Positions 33,984-42,020 of a stretch of DNA of 64,000 nt are shown in pieces (the first letter of the stretch is position 1; each line of letters begins with the position of its first letter). A model generated the notes under the pieces. It ran no database searches and was not told the origin of the DNA. It saw only the letters and a program-made list of their open reading frames with translations. Source of the stretch: an uncultured Kordia sp. (GTDB lineage: Bacteria; Bacteroidota; Bacteroidia; Flavobacteriales; Flavobacteriaceae); contig NZ_CANLEA010000003.1 in assembly GCF_947489565.1 (NCBI RefSeq), positions 186,001 to 250,000 on the forward strand. The letters are read 5' to 3'. Position numbers and translations under genes: made by a program.

Positions 33984-35358
33984 TTTTTGCTCCCAAATTG
34001 TTCATCTTCTTCGTTTTATTGTATAGTGTTTGCCTAGATACACCTAACTCATTAGCTGCTGCTGTATAATTTCCATTATGCTTGTGTAAGGAATCGGCAA
34101 TCATTTTTTCTTCCATTTCCTTTAGGTTATTTGTATGAAAACCAGTATCTATAGCTGTAGAAGCATTCAATAAAAAATCGTTTGGTTTTAATATAGTGCC
34201 TTCACTGAGTATTACAGCTCTTTCCATGGTATGCTTGAGTTCTCTTATATTTCCTGGCCAATGATGAGTTTTCAATTTTTCTTGTGCCAAACTATTTATT
34301 TTCAAAGCTGATTTCCCATATTTTGAAGTGAATTTGCTTAAGAAAAAATCTGCCAAGATTAACAAATCATCACCGCGTTCTCTTAAACTTGGAACATCTA
34401 TTTGTATTGTATTTATTCTATACAATAAATCTTCTCTAAAAAGTCCATCGTTTACCATTTGAACTAAATCACAATTTGTAGCACAAAGCAATCGTATATC
34501 AATAGGAACATGTTTGTTAGACCCAACTTTTATAATTTCTCTATTTTGGATGGCCGATAATAATTTTGCTTGCATTTGCAATGAGAGGTTTCCAATCTCA
34601 TCCAAAAAAAGAGTTCCTTTATTTGCTGCTTCAAACTTCCCTATTCTATCTTCTTTTGCATCGGTAAAAGCGCCTTTTACATGACCAAAAAGTTCACTTT
34701 CAAAAAGTGTTTCAGATAAAGCTCCTATATCTACATTAATAAAAACTTCATTTTTTCTTTCAGATATTTGATGCAGTTCTCTAGCAATAAGCTCTTTTCC
34801 TGTTCCGTTTTCTCCCGTAATTAATACATTAACATCCGTTACAGCTACTTTTCTAGTGAGACGTAATACTTCATGTAATGCTTTAGAATTACCAATAATA
34901 GTGTTTTTATTTTGGTTAATGAGTTGCTTTAAATGCCCTTCTTTTTGTTTTAGCTTCTTGATTTCTACTTTAGACCTTCTTAGTGTATACGCAGAACGAA
35001 TAGTAACTAATAACTTTTCATTATTCCACGGTTTCATTATAAAGTCAATTGCACCTTTTTTTAATGCCTTCACTGCAAGATCTACAGAACCATAAGCAGT
35101 CATCATAATTACAGAAGCATCGGGTGCTTTTTTTTTGATTTCATTCAGCCAAAATAATCCTTCATTTCCTGAATTAATTCCTGCAGAAAAATTCATATCA
35201 AGCAATACTACATCTACTTCTTCAAGCTTAGGATAGGAGCTAATTTGATTGGGATTACTAATCGTATTAACATTTCCACATTCAAATTGAAGCAAGATAT
35301 CTAAAGCATTTAATATGTTTTTATTGTCATCAATAATGAGAATCGTAGCATCTGTCAT
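33973..35358 (-). CDS. NtrC-type sigma-54-dependent response regulator
   Basis: A 461-residue three-domain activator. The receiver domain has D54 in VVLLDMNF with K109. The AAA+ domain (~150-380) has Walker A GENGTGKE, GAFTDA at 229-234 and Walker B GTLFLDEIGN. The C-terminal Fis-type HTH is NYTAAANELGVSRQTLYNK. The sigma-54-contact loop reads GAFTDA instead of canonical GAFTGA. It is the first gene of the pair with the kinase and is divergent from the TolC/HlyD/ABC operon, which has a good -24/-12 promoter, so it very likely activates that operon. Confidence 0.93.
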   Translation of the reverse strand: MTDATILIIDDNKNILNALDILLQFECGNVNTISNPNQISSYPKLEEVDVVLLDMNFSAGINSGNEGLFWLNEIKKKAPDASVIMMTAYGSVDLAVKALKKGAIDFIMKPWNNEKLLVTIRSAYTLRRSKVEIKKLKQKEGHLKQLINQNKNTIIGNSKALHEVLRLTRKVAVTDVNVLITGENGTGKELIARELHQISERKNEVFINVDIGALSETLFESELFGHVKGAFTDAKEDRIGKFEAANKGTLFLDEIGNLSLQMQAKLLSAIQNREIIKVGSNKHVPIDIRLLCATNCDLVQMVNDGLFREDLLYRINTIQIDVPSLRERGDDLLILADFFLSKFTSKYGKSALKINSLAQEKLKTHHWPGNIRELKHTMERAVILSEGTILKPNDFLLNASTAIDTGFHTNNLKEMEEKMIADSLHKHNGNYTAAANELGVSRQTLYNKTKKMNNLGAKNGY

Positions 35359-35415
35359 TTCATTGCTTTTTTATAGATATATAAAAGTACAAATTAGTCA
35401 TATATGAAAAAAAGG

Positions 35416-35457
35416 AGTGTCAATTTTTTTTACACTTTCTGTATATTTATTTTACAC
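35416..35457. promoter_or_regulatory. Candidate upstream activator sites for the NtrC-type regulator
   Basis: TTTTACAC occurs twice, at 35428-35435 and 35450-35457, 22 bp apart. AGTGT (35416-35420) pairs with ACACT (35432-35436) as an inverted repeat. They lie 65-105 bp upstream of the -24/-12 promoter, a normal distance for sigma-54 enhancers, and in the gap shared with the regulator gene. Confidence 0.45.
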
Positions 35458-35520
35458 CAACTTCCTTCTATTCGCAACAAATAACTTATAAAAAACTACC
35501 TGTCAATCACTTATGTTTTT

Positions 35521-35536
35521 TGGTACATATTTGGCT
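35521..35536 (+). promoter_or_regulatory. Sigma-54 (-24/-12) promoter of the efflux operon
   Basis: TGGTAC-ATATT-TGGCT places GG and GC exactly 12 bp apart as in the consensus TGGCAC-N5-TTGCA, 25 bp before the TolC-family ATG at 35562. An NtrC-type activator is encoded divergently next to it. Confidence 0.72.
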
Positions 35537-35561
35537 TAGCTATTATCACAATTTTTAAACT

Positions 35562-36914
35562 ATGATCAAATTAGAAAAAATCATATTTCTATTATTAGTA
35601 TGTATACATACAGAAAGTTTTGCACAAAAAAGCTGGAAATTAGACGCCTGCATAGACCATGCATTGGCACATAATTTAAGGTTAAATGACCTGAACTATA
35701 CTAGTGCTTCTGAGAAGGAAAAAAACAAACAATCGTACCGAGAGTTTCTTCCAACCATAGAAGCTAGTGCTTCGTATGATATTCAGTATGGACGTTCGGT
35801 AGATCCAAATACGAATCAGATTGTTAGTTCTAACTTCTTTTCAAACAATTATTTTATTAGAGCTAGGCTCGATCTTTTTAATGGTTTTCAAAGGATTAAT
35901 ACGATTGCAGCTACTAAGTTTTTGTACAAAGCTTCTTTAGAAGAGTATGAACAAGAAAAGTATTTGTTAGCTTTTTCGGTAATGTCTGCTTTTTACGATG
36001 TACAGTTTTATAATGAACTTCTTCAGATTTCAAAAGAGCAAGTCGTTATTTCTGAAAGGAATCGTGATTTTGTAAAAAAACAAGTTGATTTAGGGATGAA
36101 GGCTGGAGCTGATTTGTATGAAGCCGAAGCCATTGTTATTGGAGATGAATTGATTGTGACTCAGAACGAGAACAATTTGAAAACTGCCAAATTAAAGCTA
36201 ATTCAGGAAATGAATCTTGAAAATGTTACTGATATTGAGATCAATGCTTTTGATACTACTTTTACAGAAGAAGAGAATATAAAGGAAATAGATTCAGACA
36301 CAGTGTATAACAAAGCACTTTCTTTTATGCCTATTATAAAATCTCAAGAATTTAGAGTGAAAGCTGCCCAAAAAGATGTTTCAATTGCTAGAGGTAGCTT
36401 GTATCCAACACTTTCTTTTTCTGCAGGATATCAAACTGGATATTTTGAAACCAATGTTGACGATGCTGGTTCAGTGATTCCTTTTAGTACACAAACCAAC
36501 AACAACGCTTCCCAATTCATTGGTTTATCATTGCGTATTCCTATTAGCGAGCGTTGGAGTAATCGTTCAGAAATTAAACAAAAGAAAATAGCATTATTAC
36601 AACGAAAAAATGACTTAAAGCTTCAACAACAAGAACTTAATAAAGTCATACAGGAACTTACACAAGCGTACGAAGCTTCAAAAGTAGAATACAGTCGCAC
36701 AAAACAAAGTGAAGCTTCACAAGCTACCGTTTTTGCTATTGCTCAAAAAAGGTATGAAAAAGGATTGATCAGCATTTTGGAACTTCGTCAAGCAAAAACT
36801 ACGTATGCAGTTGCGCAGAGTAATACATTACAGGTAAAATTAAAATTACAAGTTCAACAGAAGACATTAGATTTTTATATGGGACTTCCTGTATTTAATA
36901 TTAATAAAAACTAA
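35562..36914 (+). CDS. TolC-family outer-membrane efflux protein
   Basis: A 450-residue protein with a signal peptide (MIKLEKIIFLLLVCIHTESFAQ) and two TolC-type repeats of long helices and beta segments. The N-terminal half has WKLDACIDHALAHNLRLNDL and the SYDIQYGRSVDPNTNQIV strand typical of Bacteroidota TolC proteins. The C-terminal half has LSFSAGYQTGYFE and a long coiled region ending in RYEKGLISILELRQAKTTY. It should form the outer-membrane exit channel for the HlyD/ABC components encoded 14 bp downstream. Confidence 0.92.
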   Translation: MIKLEKIIFLLLVCIHTESFAQKSWKLDACIDHALAHNLRLNDLNYTSASEKEKNKQSYREFLPTIEASASYDIQYGRSVDPNTNQIVSSNFFSNNYFIRARLDLFNGFQRINTIAATKFLYKASLEEYEQEKYLLAFSVMSAFYDVQFYNELLQISKEQVVISERNRDFVKKQVDLGMKAGADLYEAEAIVIGDELIVTQNENNLKTAKLKLIQEMNLENVTDIEINAFDTTFTEEENIKEIDSDTVYNKALSFMPIIKSQEFRVKAAQKDVSIARGSLYPTLSFSAGYQTGYFETNVDDAGSVIPFSTQTNNNASQFIGLSLRIPISERWSNRSEIKQKKIALLQRKNDLKLQQQELNKVIQELTQAYEASKVEYSRTKQSEASQATVFAIAQKRYEKGLISILELRQAKTTYAVAQSNTLQVKLKLQVQQKTLDFYMGLPVFNINKN

Positions 36915-36928
36915 CCAAGAATTATAAC

Positions 36929-38179
36929 ATGGATATAGTATTAGAAAAAAAGAAGGGATTGCGTCCAAAACATTACGGGTACATTGCACTAGGTATATTA
37001 GCCCTTTTTGTAATTTGGAAATTTGGTTTCGAAGGAACTTCATCTACTTTTAGAATTGAAAGGAATAAGCTTTCTATCTCCACAGTGACACAAGGAGAAT
37101 TTGATGATTATATTACAATAAGTGGTTTGGTTGCTCCTATAACTACGATTTATATGGATGCTTACGAAGGTGGCCGTGTTACGGAGAAACTTGTGGAAGA
37201 AGGCGCTACGGTGACGAAAGGAGATATTATTTTACGATTAGAGAATATGGAGCTTTATGAACAAATTTTGGCAAGTGAAAACAACTTAGCGTTGAAGCAA
37301 AATGACTTACGTTCTACTAAGTTAACTTTTGATTCTAGACAGGTTTCTGGAAAGAAAGATTTGGTAAACTCAAAATATGATTTGCAAAAGTTAGAACGAA
37401 ATTATAACCAAAATAAAGCATTATATGCAGATGAGCTCATTTCTAAAGAAGAATATTTAGTTTCTAAAGAAAGCTACGAGTTAGCAAAAAAACAATTTGA
37501 TATTATAAAAGTGCAAACTCAACAAGATGATCAACTTCGAAATACTTCTTTAAAAGAACTCGATTCCGATTTAGCACGTATGCGTAAAACACTTTCTATG
37601 GTTTACGATCGTATTGATCACTTAAATGTAAGAGCTCCGGCAGATGGACAATTAGGTTTTTTGGATGCTGAAATTGGACAAAATATTAAAAGAGGAGAAC
37701 GTATTGGACAAATTAATGTACTTACCGATTATAAAATTGAAGCTTTTATTGACGAGCATTATATTGACCGCGTAAAGAGAGAGCTTAGCGGTGTATTGGA
37801 TAGAAATGGACAAGAATATGCATTGCGCATACGAAAAGTATACCCTGAAGTACGTGATGGAAAGTTTAAAGTAGATCTTGTATTTACTTCCGACAAACCA
37901 GAAACCACTCGTACAGGACAGAGTTATAGTATAAAACTACAATTAGGAGCTTCTAACGAAGCATTGTTGTTACCAAAGGGAGGGTTTTTCCAAAATACTG
38001 GTGGACAATGGATTTTTGTAGTTGATCCATCTGGGGAAACTGCTTCGAAGAGACCTATTAAAATTGGAAAACAAAATTCAAGATATTATGAACTATTAGA
38101 AGGCTTACAATCGGGAGAAAAAGTAATCACTTCAAATTACGCTAGTTTTGGCGATGCAGAGAAAATAGTATTAAAATAA
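36929..38179 (+). CDS. HlyD/MacA-type periplasmic adaptor
   Basis: A 416-residue membrane-fusion protein. An N-terminal membrane anchor (YGYIALGILALFVIWKFGF) is followed by a lipoyl half (ITISGLVAPITTIYMDAYEGGRV), a long coiled-coil hairpin (~110-215), the second lipoyl half (VRAPADGQLGFLDAEIGQNI) and beta-barrel domains. The VRAPADG motif is the usual one of the family. It bridges an inner-membrane transporter and TolC. It is second in the operon, 41 bp before the ABC ATPase. Confidence 0.92.
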   Translation: MDIVLEKKKGLRPKHYGYIALGILALFVIWKFGFEGTSSTFRIERNKLSISTVTQGEFDDYITISGLVAPITTIYMDAYEGGRVTEKLVEEGATVTKGDIILRLENMELYEQILASENNLALKQNDLRSTKLTFDSRQVSGKKDLVNSKYDLQKLERNYNQNKALYADELISKEEYLVSKESYELAKKQFDIIKVQTQQDDQLRNTSLKELDSDLARMRKTLSMVYDRIDHLNVRAPADGQLGFLDAEIGQNIKRGERIGQINVLTDYKIEAFIDEHYIDRVKRELSGVLDRNGQEYALRIRKVYPEVRDGKFKVDLVFTSDKPETTRTGQSYSIKLQLGASNEALLLPKGGFFQNTGGQWIFVVDPSGETASKRPIKIGKQNSRYYELLEGLQSGEKVITSNYASFGDAEKIVLK

Positions 38180-38220
38180 ACCTTATATTAAGATTTTATA
38201 TTTATAAAAAAGACCAAGAA

Positions 38221-38916
38221 ATGATCGCAATAAATAATTTAAAAAAGACTTTCAGAACTGAAGAAATAGAGACGTTAGTATTAAACAATGTGAACCTAAA
38301 TGTAAAGCAAGGAGAATTTGTAGCCATTATGGGACCTTCAGGTTGTGGAAAATCTACGTTGTTAAATATTATAGGTATGTTGGATACACCAACAGATGGT
38401 AGTTATGAGTTTGCCGGACATGAGATTCAAAACTTAGATCAAAGTGAACGCACTCAACTGCGAAAAGGAAACTTAGGATTTATATTTCAAAGTTTTAATC
38501 TTATTGATGAACTTACTGTTTTTGAAAATGTTGAACTTCCACTAATTTATCTTAATATTAAAAAAGATGAACGAAAAAAACGTGTGCGAGAAGTATTGGA
38601 ACGTATGAAAATTGCACATAGAGAAAAGCATTTTCCGCAACAACTTTCGGGAGGACAGCAACAACGTGTAGCTATTTCTAGAGCAGTAGTTATAAACCCA
38701 AAACTAATTCTTGCCGATGAGCCAACAGGTAATTTGGATTCTAAAAACGGAGTTGAAGTAATGGATTTATTAACAGAACTTAATCAGGATGATACAACTA
38801 TTATTATGGTTACGCATTCAGACAGAGATTCTCATTACGCACATCGTGTAATTAACCTTTTTGATGGACAAATTGTAACCGAGAATATCAATAAAAAGTC
38901 TGTAACACATTCGTAA
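38221..38916 (+). CDS. ABC transporter ATP-binding subunit (MacB/LolD type)
   Basis: A 231-residue nucleotide-binding subunit: Walker [10 protein letters not shown] (~residue 39), Q-loop [14 protein letters not shown], signature [14 protein letters not shown], Walker [13 protein letters not shown] and an H-loop VTHSD. The [12 protein letters not shown] sequence and length are those of MacB/LolD-class ATPases that work with separate FtsX-like permeases. The operon ends here at a strong terminator, and no permease is encoded in this window, so the partner must be elsewhere. Confidence 0.93.
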   Translation: MIAINNLKKTFRTEEIETLVLNNVNLNVKQGEFVAIMGPSGCGKSTLLNIIGMLDTPTDGSYEFAGHEIQNLDQSERTQLRKGNLGFIFQSFNLIDELTVFENVELPLIYLNIKKDERKKRVREVLERMKIAHREKHFPQQLSGGQQQRVAISRAVVINPKLILADEPTGNLDSKNGVEVMDLLTELNQDDTTIIMVTHSDRDSHYAHRVINLFDGQIVTENINKKSVTHS

Positions 38917-38970
38917 TACATACAGCTATTTAATTTTTTATTTCAATATCATTTAGAAAATATGAATAAA

Positions 38971-39005
38971 AAAAGTCAGAAGATCTTTTCTTCTGACTTT
39001 TTTTA
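38971..39005. terminator. Strong bidirectional terminator between efflux and NRPS operons
   Basis: A perfect 13-bp stem (AAAAGTCAGAAGA and its complement) with a TCTTT loop and A/T runs on both sides, between two convergent operons. Confidence 0.92.
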
Positions 39006-39061
39006 TTAGTACTGAAATAAGCTTACGATGAATACTAGCTTATCATTTATGGTTCGTTCGT

Positions 39062-40225
39062 TTATTGATTTAAGTATACTTTTAAAATATCATTTCTTAG
39101 TTTTCGCACCACTTTTTCAACTTCTGGAGCGTATGCATTTACAAATATCGCGATTGCTATATCTAGTTCTTTTACAAGTAATACACAGCTATCAAAAGTA
39201 CCTGCGCTTCCACTATGAATACTAAAGGTTTCTTCATCTTTTTGTCTACTACTCCAACCTATTGAGTAGCTAGAAAAATCGATATTTGCATAGTGTATAT
39301 AATTATAAGTTGCTGCTGTTACGATGTTATCACTTCCGTGAAGTCCTTTTAAATTTGCTTGCAAAAACTTCCCATAGTCAATAATTGACATATTTAAATC
39401 ACCCGCAGGTTGCAATACTTCTGCAAATTGATATTTTCCATCTGGCTCTTGTATTGTGAGATATGTATTTTCTTTAACTAGCCAATGTCCCCAAGGTTGT
39501 GCCGCATTGAAATTACCTGGCCAACCTGAGCTTGCCTTCATATGTAATGGTATAAATATATATTCTTGAAGTAATGCTTCCCAACCCTTTCCACTAACTT
39601 TTTCTAACATCGATGCAGCTAATGAATATCCTGCATTTGAATATACATATCCTGATTCGAGATCTGGATTTACGGGAGGAAAATTTAAAACATCAATCGC
39701 AAATTCAAGCCTTCTTTTAGCTTTGCTTTTTGATTTATATGCTGGAATTGCATCCCATTCCGGATCTTCCGTATAGGGTTTTAATCCAGCTCTATGCGAC
39801 AAAAGTTCATTGAGTGTAATATTACAATAGTCTTCTTTGGAAAACTGTTCTATTTCAGGAAAAACATCAAAAAATCTAGTATCCCAATTTATTTTCCCTT
39901 CTTCTACTAGTTTTCCAGCAATGGTCGCTGTAAAAGCTTTGGTTAAAGAACCAATATGAAACCTGTCGTTTAGCGTTATTTTATCATTGCCTAAAAGTTT
40001 TCGTTCACCACTAACAGCACTATTTAAAATAGAATCACTATTTACTACAATTGCTGCCATACCAGGAATCATATGATTCTGAGTGGCTTCTGAAATTAAT
40101 TCATTGAACTTTTTTTGTGACAATACAGGTTTCTGCGCCATACCTATAGAAAAACTCATGAATAAAATTAAAACTATCCAAAATTTAGGCTTAATAGATA
40201 TCGCTTTTTTTATAAACTCTATCAT
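39062..40225 (-). CDS. Periplasmic serine hydrolase (class C beta-lactamase fold)
   Basis: A 387-residue secreted enzyme with a signal peptide (WIVLILFMSFSIGMAQ). Catalytic motifs are SLTK (S93, K96), YSN (Y195, N197) and HSG near residue 340 as the third element. The fold covers D-Ala-D-Ala peptidases, beta-lactamases, esterases and prodrug peptidases such as ClbP. It is the last gene of the NRPS-side run, 94 bp after the methyltransferase, so it may process or inactivate the peptide in the periplasm. It lacks the three C-terminal membrane helices of ClbP-type enzymes. It could also be an unrelated housekeeping esterase with its own promoter. Confidence 0.88.
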   Translation of the reverse strand: MIEFIKKAISIKPKFWIVLILFMSFSIGMAQKPVLSQKKFNELISEATQNHMIPGMAAIVVNSDSILNSAVSGERKLLGNDKITLNDRFHIGSLTKAFTATIAGKLVEEGKINWDTRFFDVFPEIEQFSKEDYCNITLNELLSHRAGLKPYTEDPEWDAIPAYKSKSKAKRRLEFAIDVLNFPPVNPDLESGYVYSNAGYSLAASMLEKVSGKGWEALLQEYIFIPLHMKASSGWPGNFNAAQPWGHWLVKENTYLTIQEPDGKYQFAEVLQPAGDLNMSIIDYGKFLQANLKGLHGSDNIVTAATYNYIHYANIDFSSYSIGWSSRQKDEETFSIHSGSAGTFDSCVLLVKELDIAIAIFVNAYAPEVEKVVRKLRNDILKVYLNQ

Positions 40226-40319
40226 TCAGTATACATTGAATCATTTTTGAGAAAAGCAATTACACTTTTCTTCCTTAAAACTACTGATAATATTTTTATT
40301 TATAAGCGTAAGTCATTGA

Positions 40320-41231
40320 TTAGTTTGAATAAATTATTGTTTGAAAGTATTCATCATTAGAAATGGTATAATCTTCAGATTCTAATCGTCCAACTTCCTT
40401 AAAAACTGTAGAACGTTCCATTGCAGGAAAAGGATTTCTTAAAAATATAAGTTTTACAATAATATTTCTGGTCGCAATAAATTCTTCTAGGTTTTTTATA
40501 AATTGATTGGAGATGTTTTCTGTAAACGGTTCCCAAAAATACAAGACCATATTGCTTTCAGAAAAGTTAAAACTCAATGCATCTACACAGTGTAAATCGC
40601 ATTTTATTTTTTTACCTGTTTTTGCTTCATATCGCGCTACATTTTTCTCTGCAATTTCATGTAAATAGTTAGAAATTTCTACTCCAGCCACTCTTTTAAA
40701 AGGGTATTCTGAAGCTATGAGTAAATTTCTTCCCATACCTGAACCAATATCTATAAAAACAAAATCGCTATATGTTACTCCATATTTTACTAAGGAATTT
40801 AATGCGAGTTTTACTGAATTTACAGGACTTGGATGATATCTTGCTGAGTTTATATATCTGTCTGGAGAAATTAATTCTTCCATTTCAAATTGTTCAACAA
40901 TAACATCTGTAATGGTGTCATAAGTAGCATCAAAACTATCTTTCTTTTCTCTTTCTTCGGTGTAATAGTCAAATGATTCTAATACAACTTTTTCATTTGA
41001 AATTGATGTAATAAACTGTTCTACCTCAACATTTAATGTAAATAAATAGTAGTTAATGAGGTTCTGTAAGTTTGATGCTGTTTTTTGATCTTTTTTATCC
41101 AGAACCTCTTTGCAAACCTTTAAAAATTCAGTTCTTTTATCATCTTCGTTTCCTGCATATTTAATACGATCTATGTTACTTTCAAAACTAACTAGTAACT
41201 CTGACAGGATATCGTTTTTTATTTCATTCAT
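40320..41231 (-). CDS. Class I SAM-dependent methyltransferase
   Basis: A 303-residue protein. An N-terminal helical region (~1-130) precedes a Rossmann-type methyltransferase domain with motif I FIDIGSGMGRNLLIASEYP (~160), then VAGVEIS as motif II and MVLYFWEPF in the motif IV region. The substrate is not evident. It lies 28 bp after the type II thioesterase and reads in the same direction as the NRPS genes, so it is probably a tailoring enzyme of the peptide. The NRPS proteins themselves contain no methyltransferase domains. Confidence 0.82.
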   Translation of the reverse strand: MNEIKNDILSELLVSFESNIDRIKYAGNEDDKRTEFLKVCKEVLDKKDQKTASNLQNLINYYLFTLNVEVEQFITSISNEKVVLESFDYYTEEREKKDSFDATYDTITDVIVEQFEMEELISPDRYINSARYHPSPVNSVKLALNSLVKYGVTYSDFVFIDIGSGMGRNLLIASEYPFKRVAGVEISNYLHEIAEKNVARYEAKTGKKIKCDLHCVDALSFNFSESNMVLYFWEPFTENISNQFIKNLEEFIATRNIIVKLIFLRNPFPAMERSTVFKEVGRLESEDYTISNDEYFQTIIYSN

Positions 41232-41259
41232 TTTTTGAATTTTTAGTATTAATTTCTAC

Positions 41260-41976
41260 TTAATTATGTACCGTAGTTTTTATGGAGAGCAATTCTAGCG
41301 CAATCCATCGCATTACATGTTTTGGATATTGAAATATGAAAAAGTGCTTCCCTGGAAATTGTTTTATTTTTACGGGATGCAATGATTCTTCTTGCCAAGT
41401 TTCAGCTTCTTCAAGAGTTACTTTCTCTTCTTTGCCAATGGCTACTGAAATAGGAATGTTTATCGCCTCAGATGAAGTATAAGTGTAGGTTTCAATTGCT
41501 TTAAAATCTGCTCTTAAAATGGGTTCAAAAAGTTCCATTAAATCTTCATCATTAAATACTTCTTCTGGAATACCATCAAGGGTTTTTAATTCTTCTATAA
41601 ATTCTTTTTTAGGAAGTGTATGCCTTTTTACGTCTTTATCTTTTGCTGATGGACCAGCTCTACCAGAAAAGAACAAGTGTAACGGAGGGTTCAGGTTTTC
41701 TTCAAGAATTTTTTTAGCAACTAAAAACCCTGTTAGTGAGCCCATACTGTGCCCATAAATAGCATAGGGTTCTTGCAAATAATCTTTTATTTGATCATAA
41801 TAATCTGCTACCGTTTCTTCAATACTACTGGGTAATTTTTCAGAAAAACGCATTCCTCTTCCAGCTGATTCAATAGGAATAAGTTTAATATTAGAAGGTA
41901 TAAACTTTTCATAATCTCTATAAGAATACTTATTTCCACCTGCAAAAGGGAAACAAAACAGATTGATCTTCTTCAT
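41260..41976 (-). CDS. Type II thioesterase of the NRPS cluster
   Basis: A 238-residue alpha/beta hydrolase. Motifs are CFPFAGGNKYSYRDY at the N-terminus, the nucleophile elbow YGHSMGS (S77) and a C-terminal catalytic His in GKHFFIF. In most type II thioesterases the acid comes from G-x-x-D-x-x-V; here the segment reads GKEEKVT, so a Glu may replace Asp or the acid lies elsewhere. Such enzymes remove misloaded groups from carrier proteins. It sits between the CmlA-like hydroxylase (44 bp) and the methyltransferase (28 bp). Confidence 0.92.
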   Translation of the reverse strand: MKKINLFCFPFAGGNKYSYRDYEKFIPSNIKLIPIESAGRGMRFSEKLPSSIEETVADYYDQIKDYLQEPYAIYGHSMGSLTGFLVAKKILEENLNPPLHLFFSGRAGPSAKDKDVKRHTLPKKEFIEELKTLDGIPEEVFNDEDLMELFEPILRADFKAIETYTYTSSEAINIPISVAIGKEEKVTLEEAETWQEESLHPVKIKQFPGKHFFIFQYPKHVMRWIALELLSIKTTVHN

Positions 41977-42020
41977 AAGTGCCTATGCTTTTTACTTGAC
42001 TTATTTAATGTAATTACACA

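Noticed and set aside
35562-38916. TolC/HlyD/ABC operon as the dedicated exporter of the NRPS product
   Set aside because: It is convergent with the NRPS run and separated by a strong terminator, has its own sigma-54 control, and the NRPS operon carries its own cyclic-peptide exporter; a link is possible but not supported.
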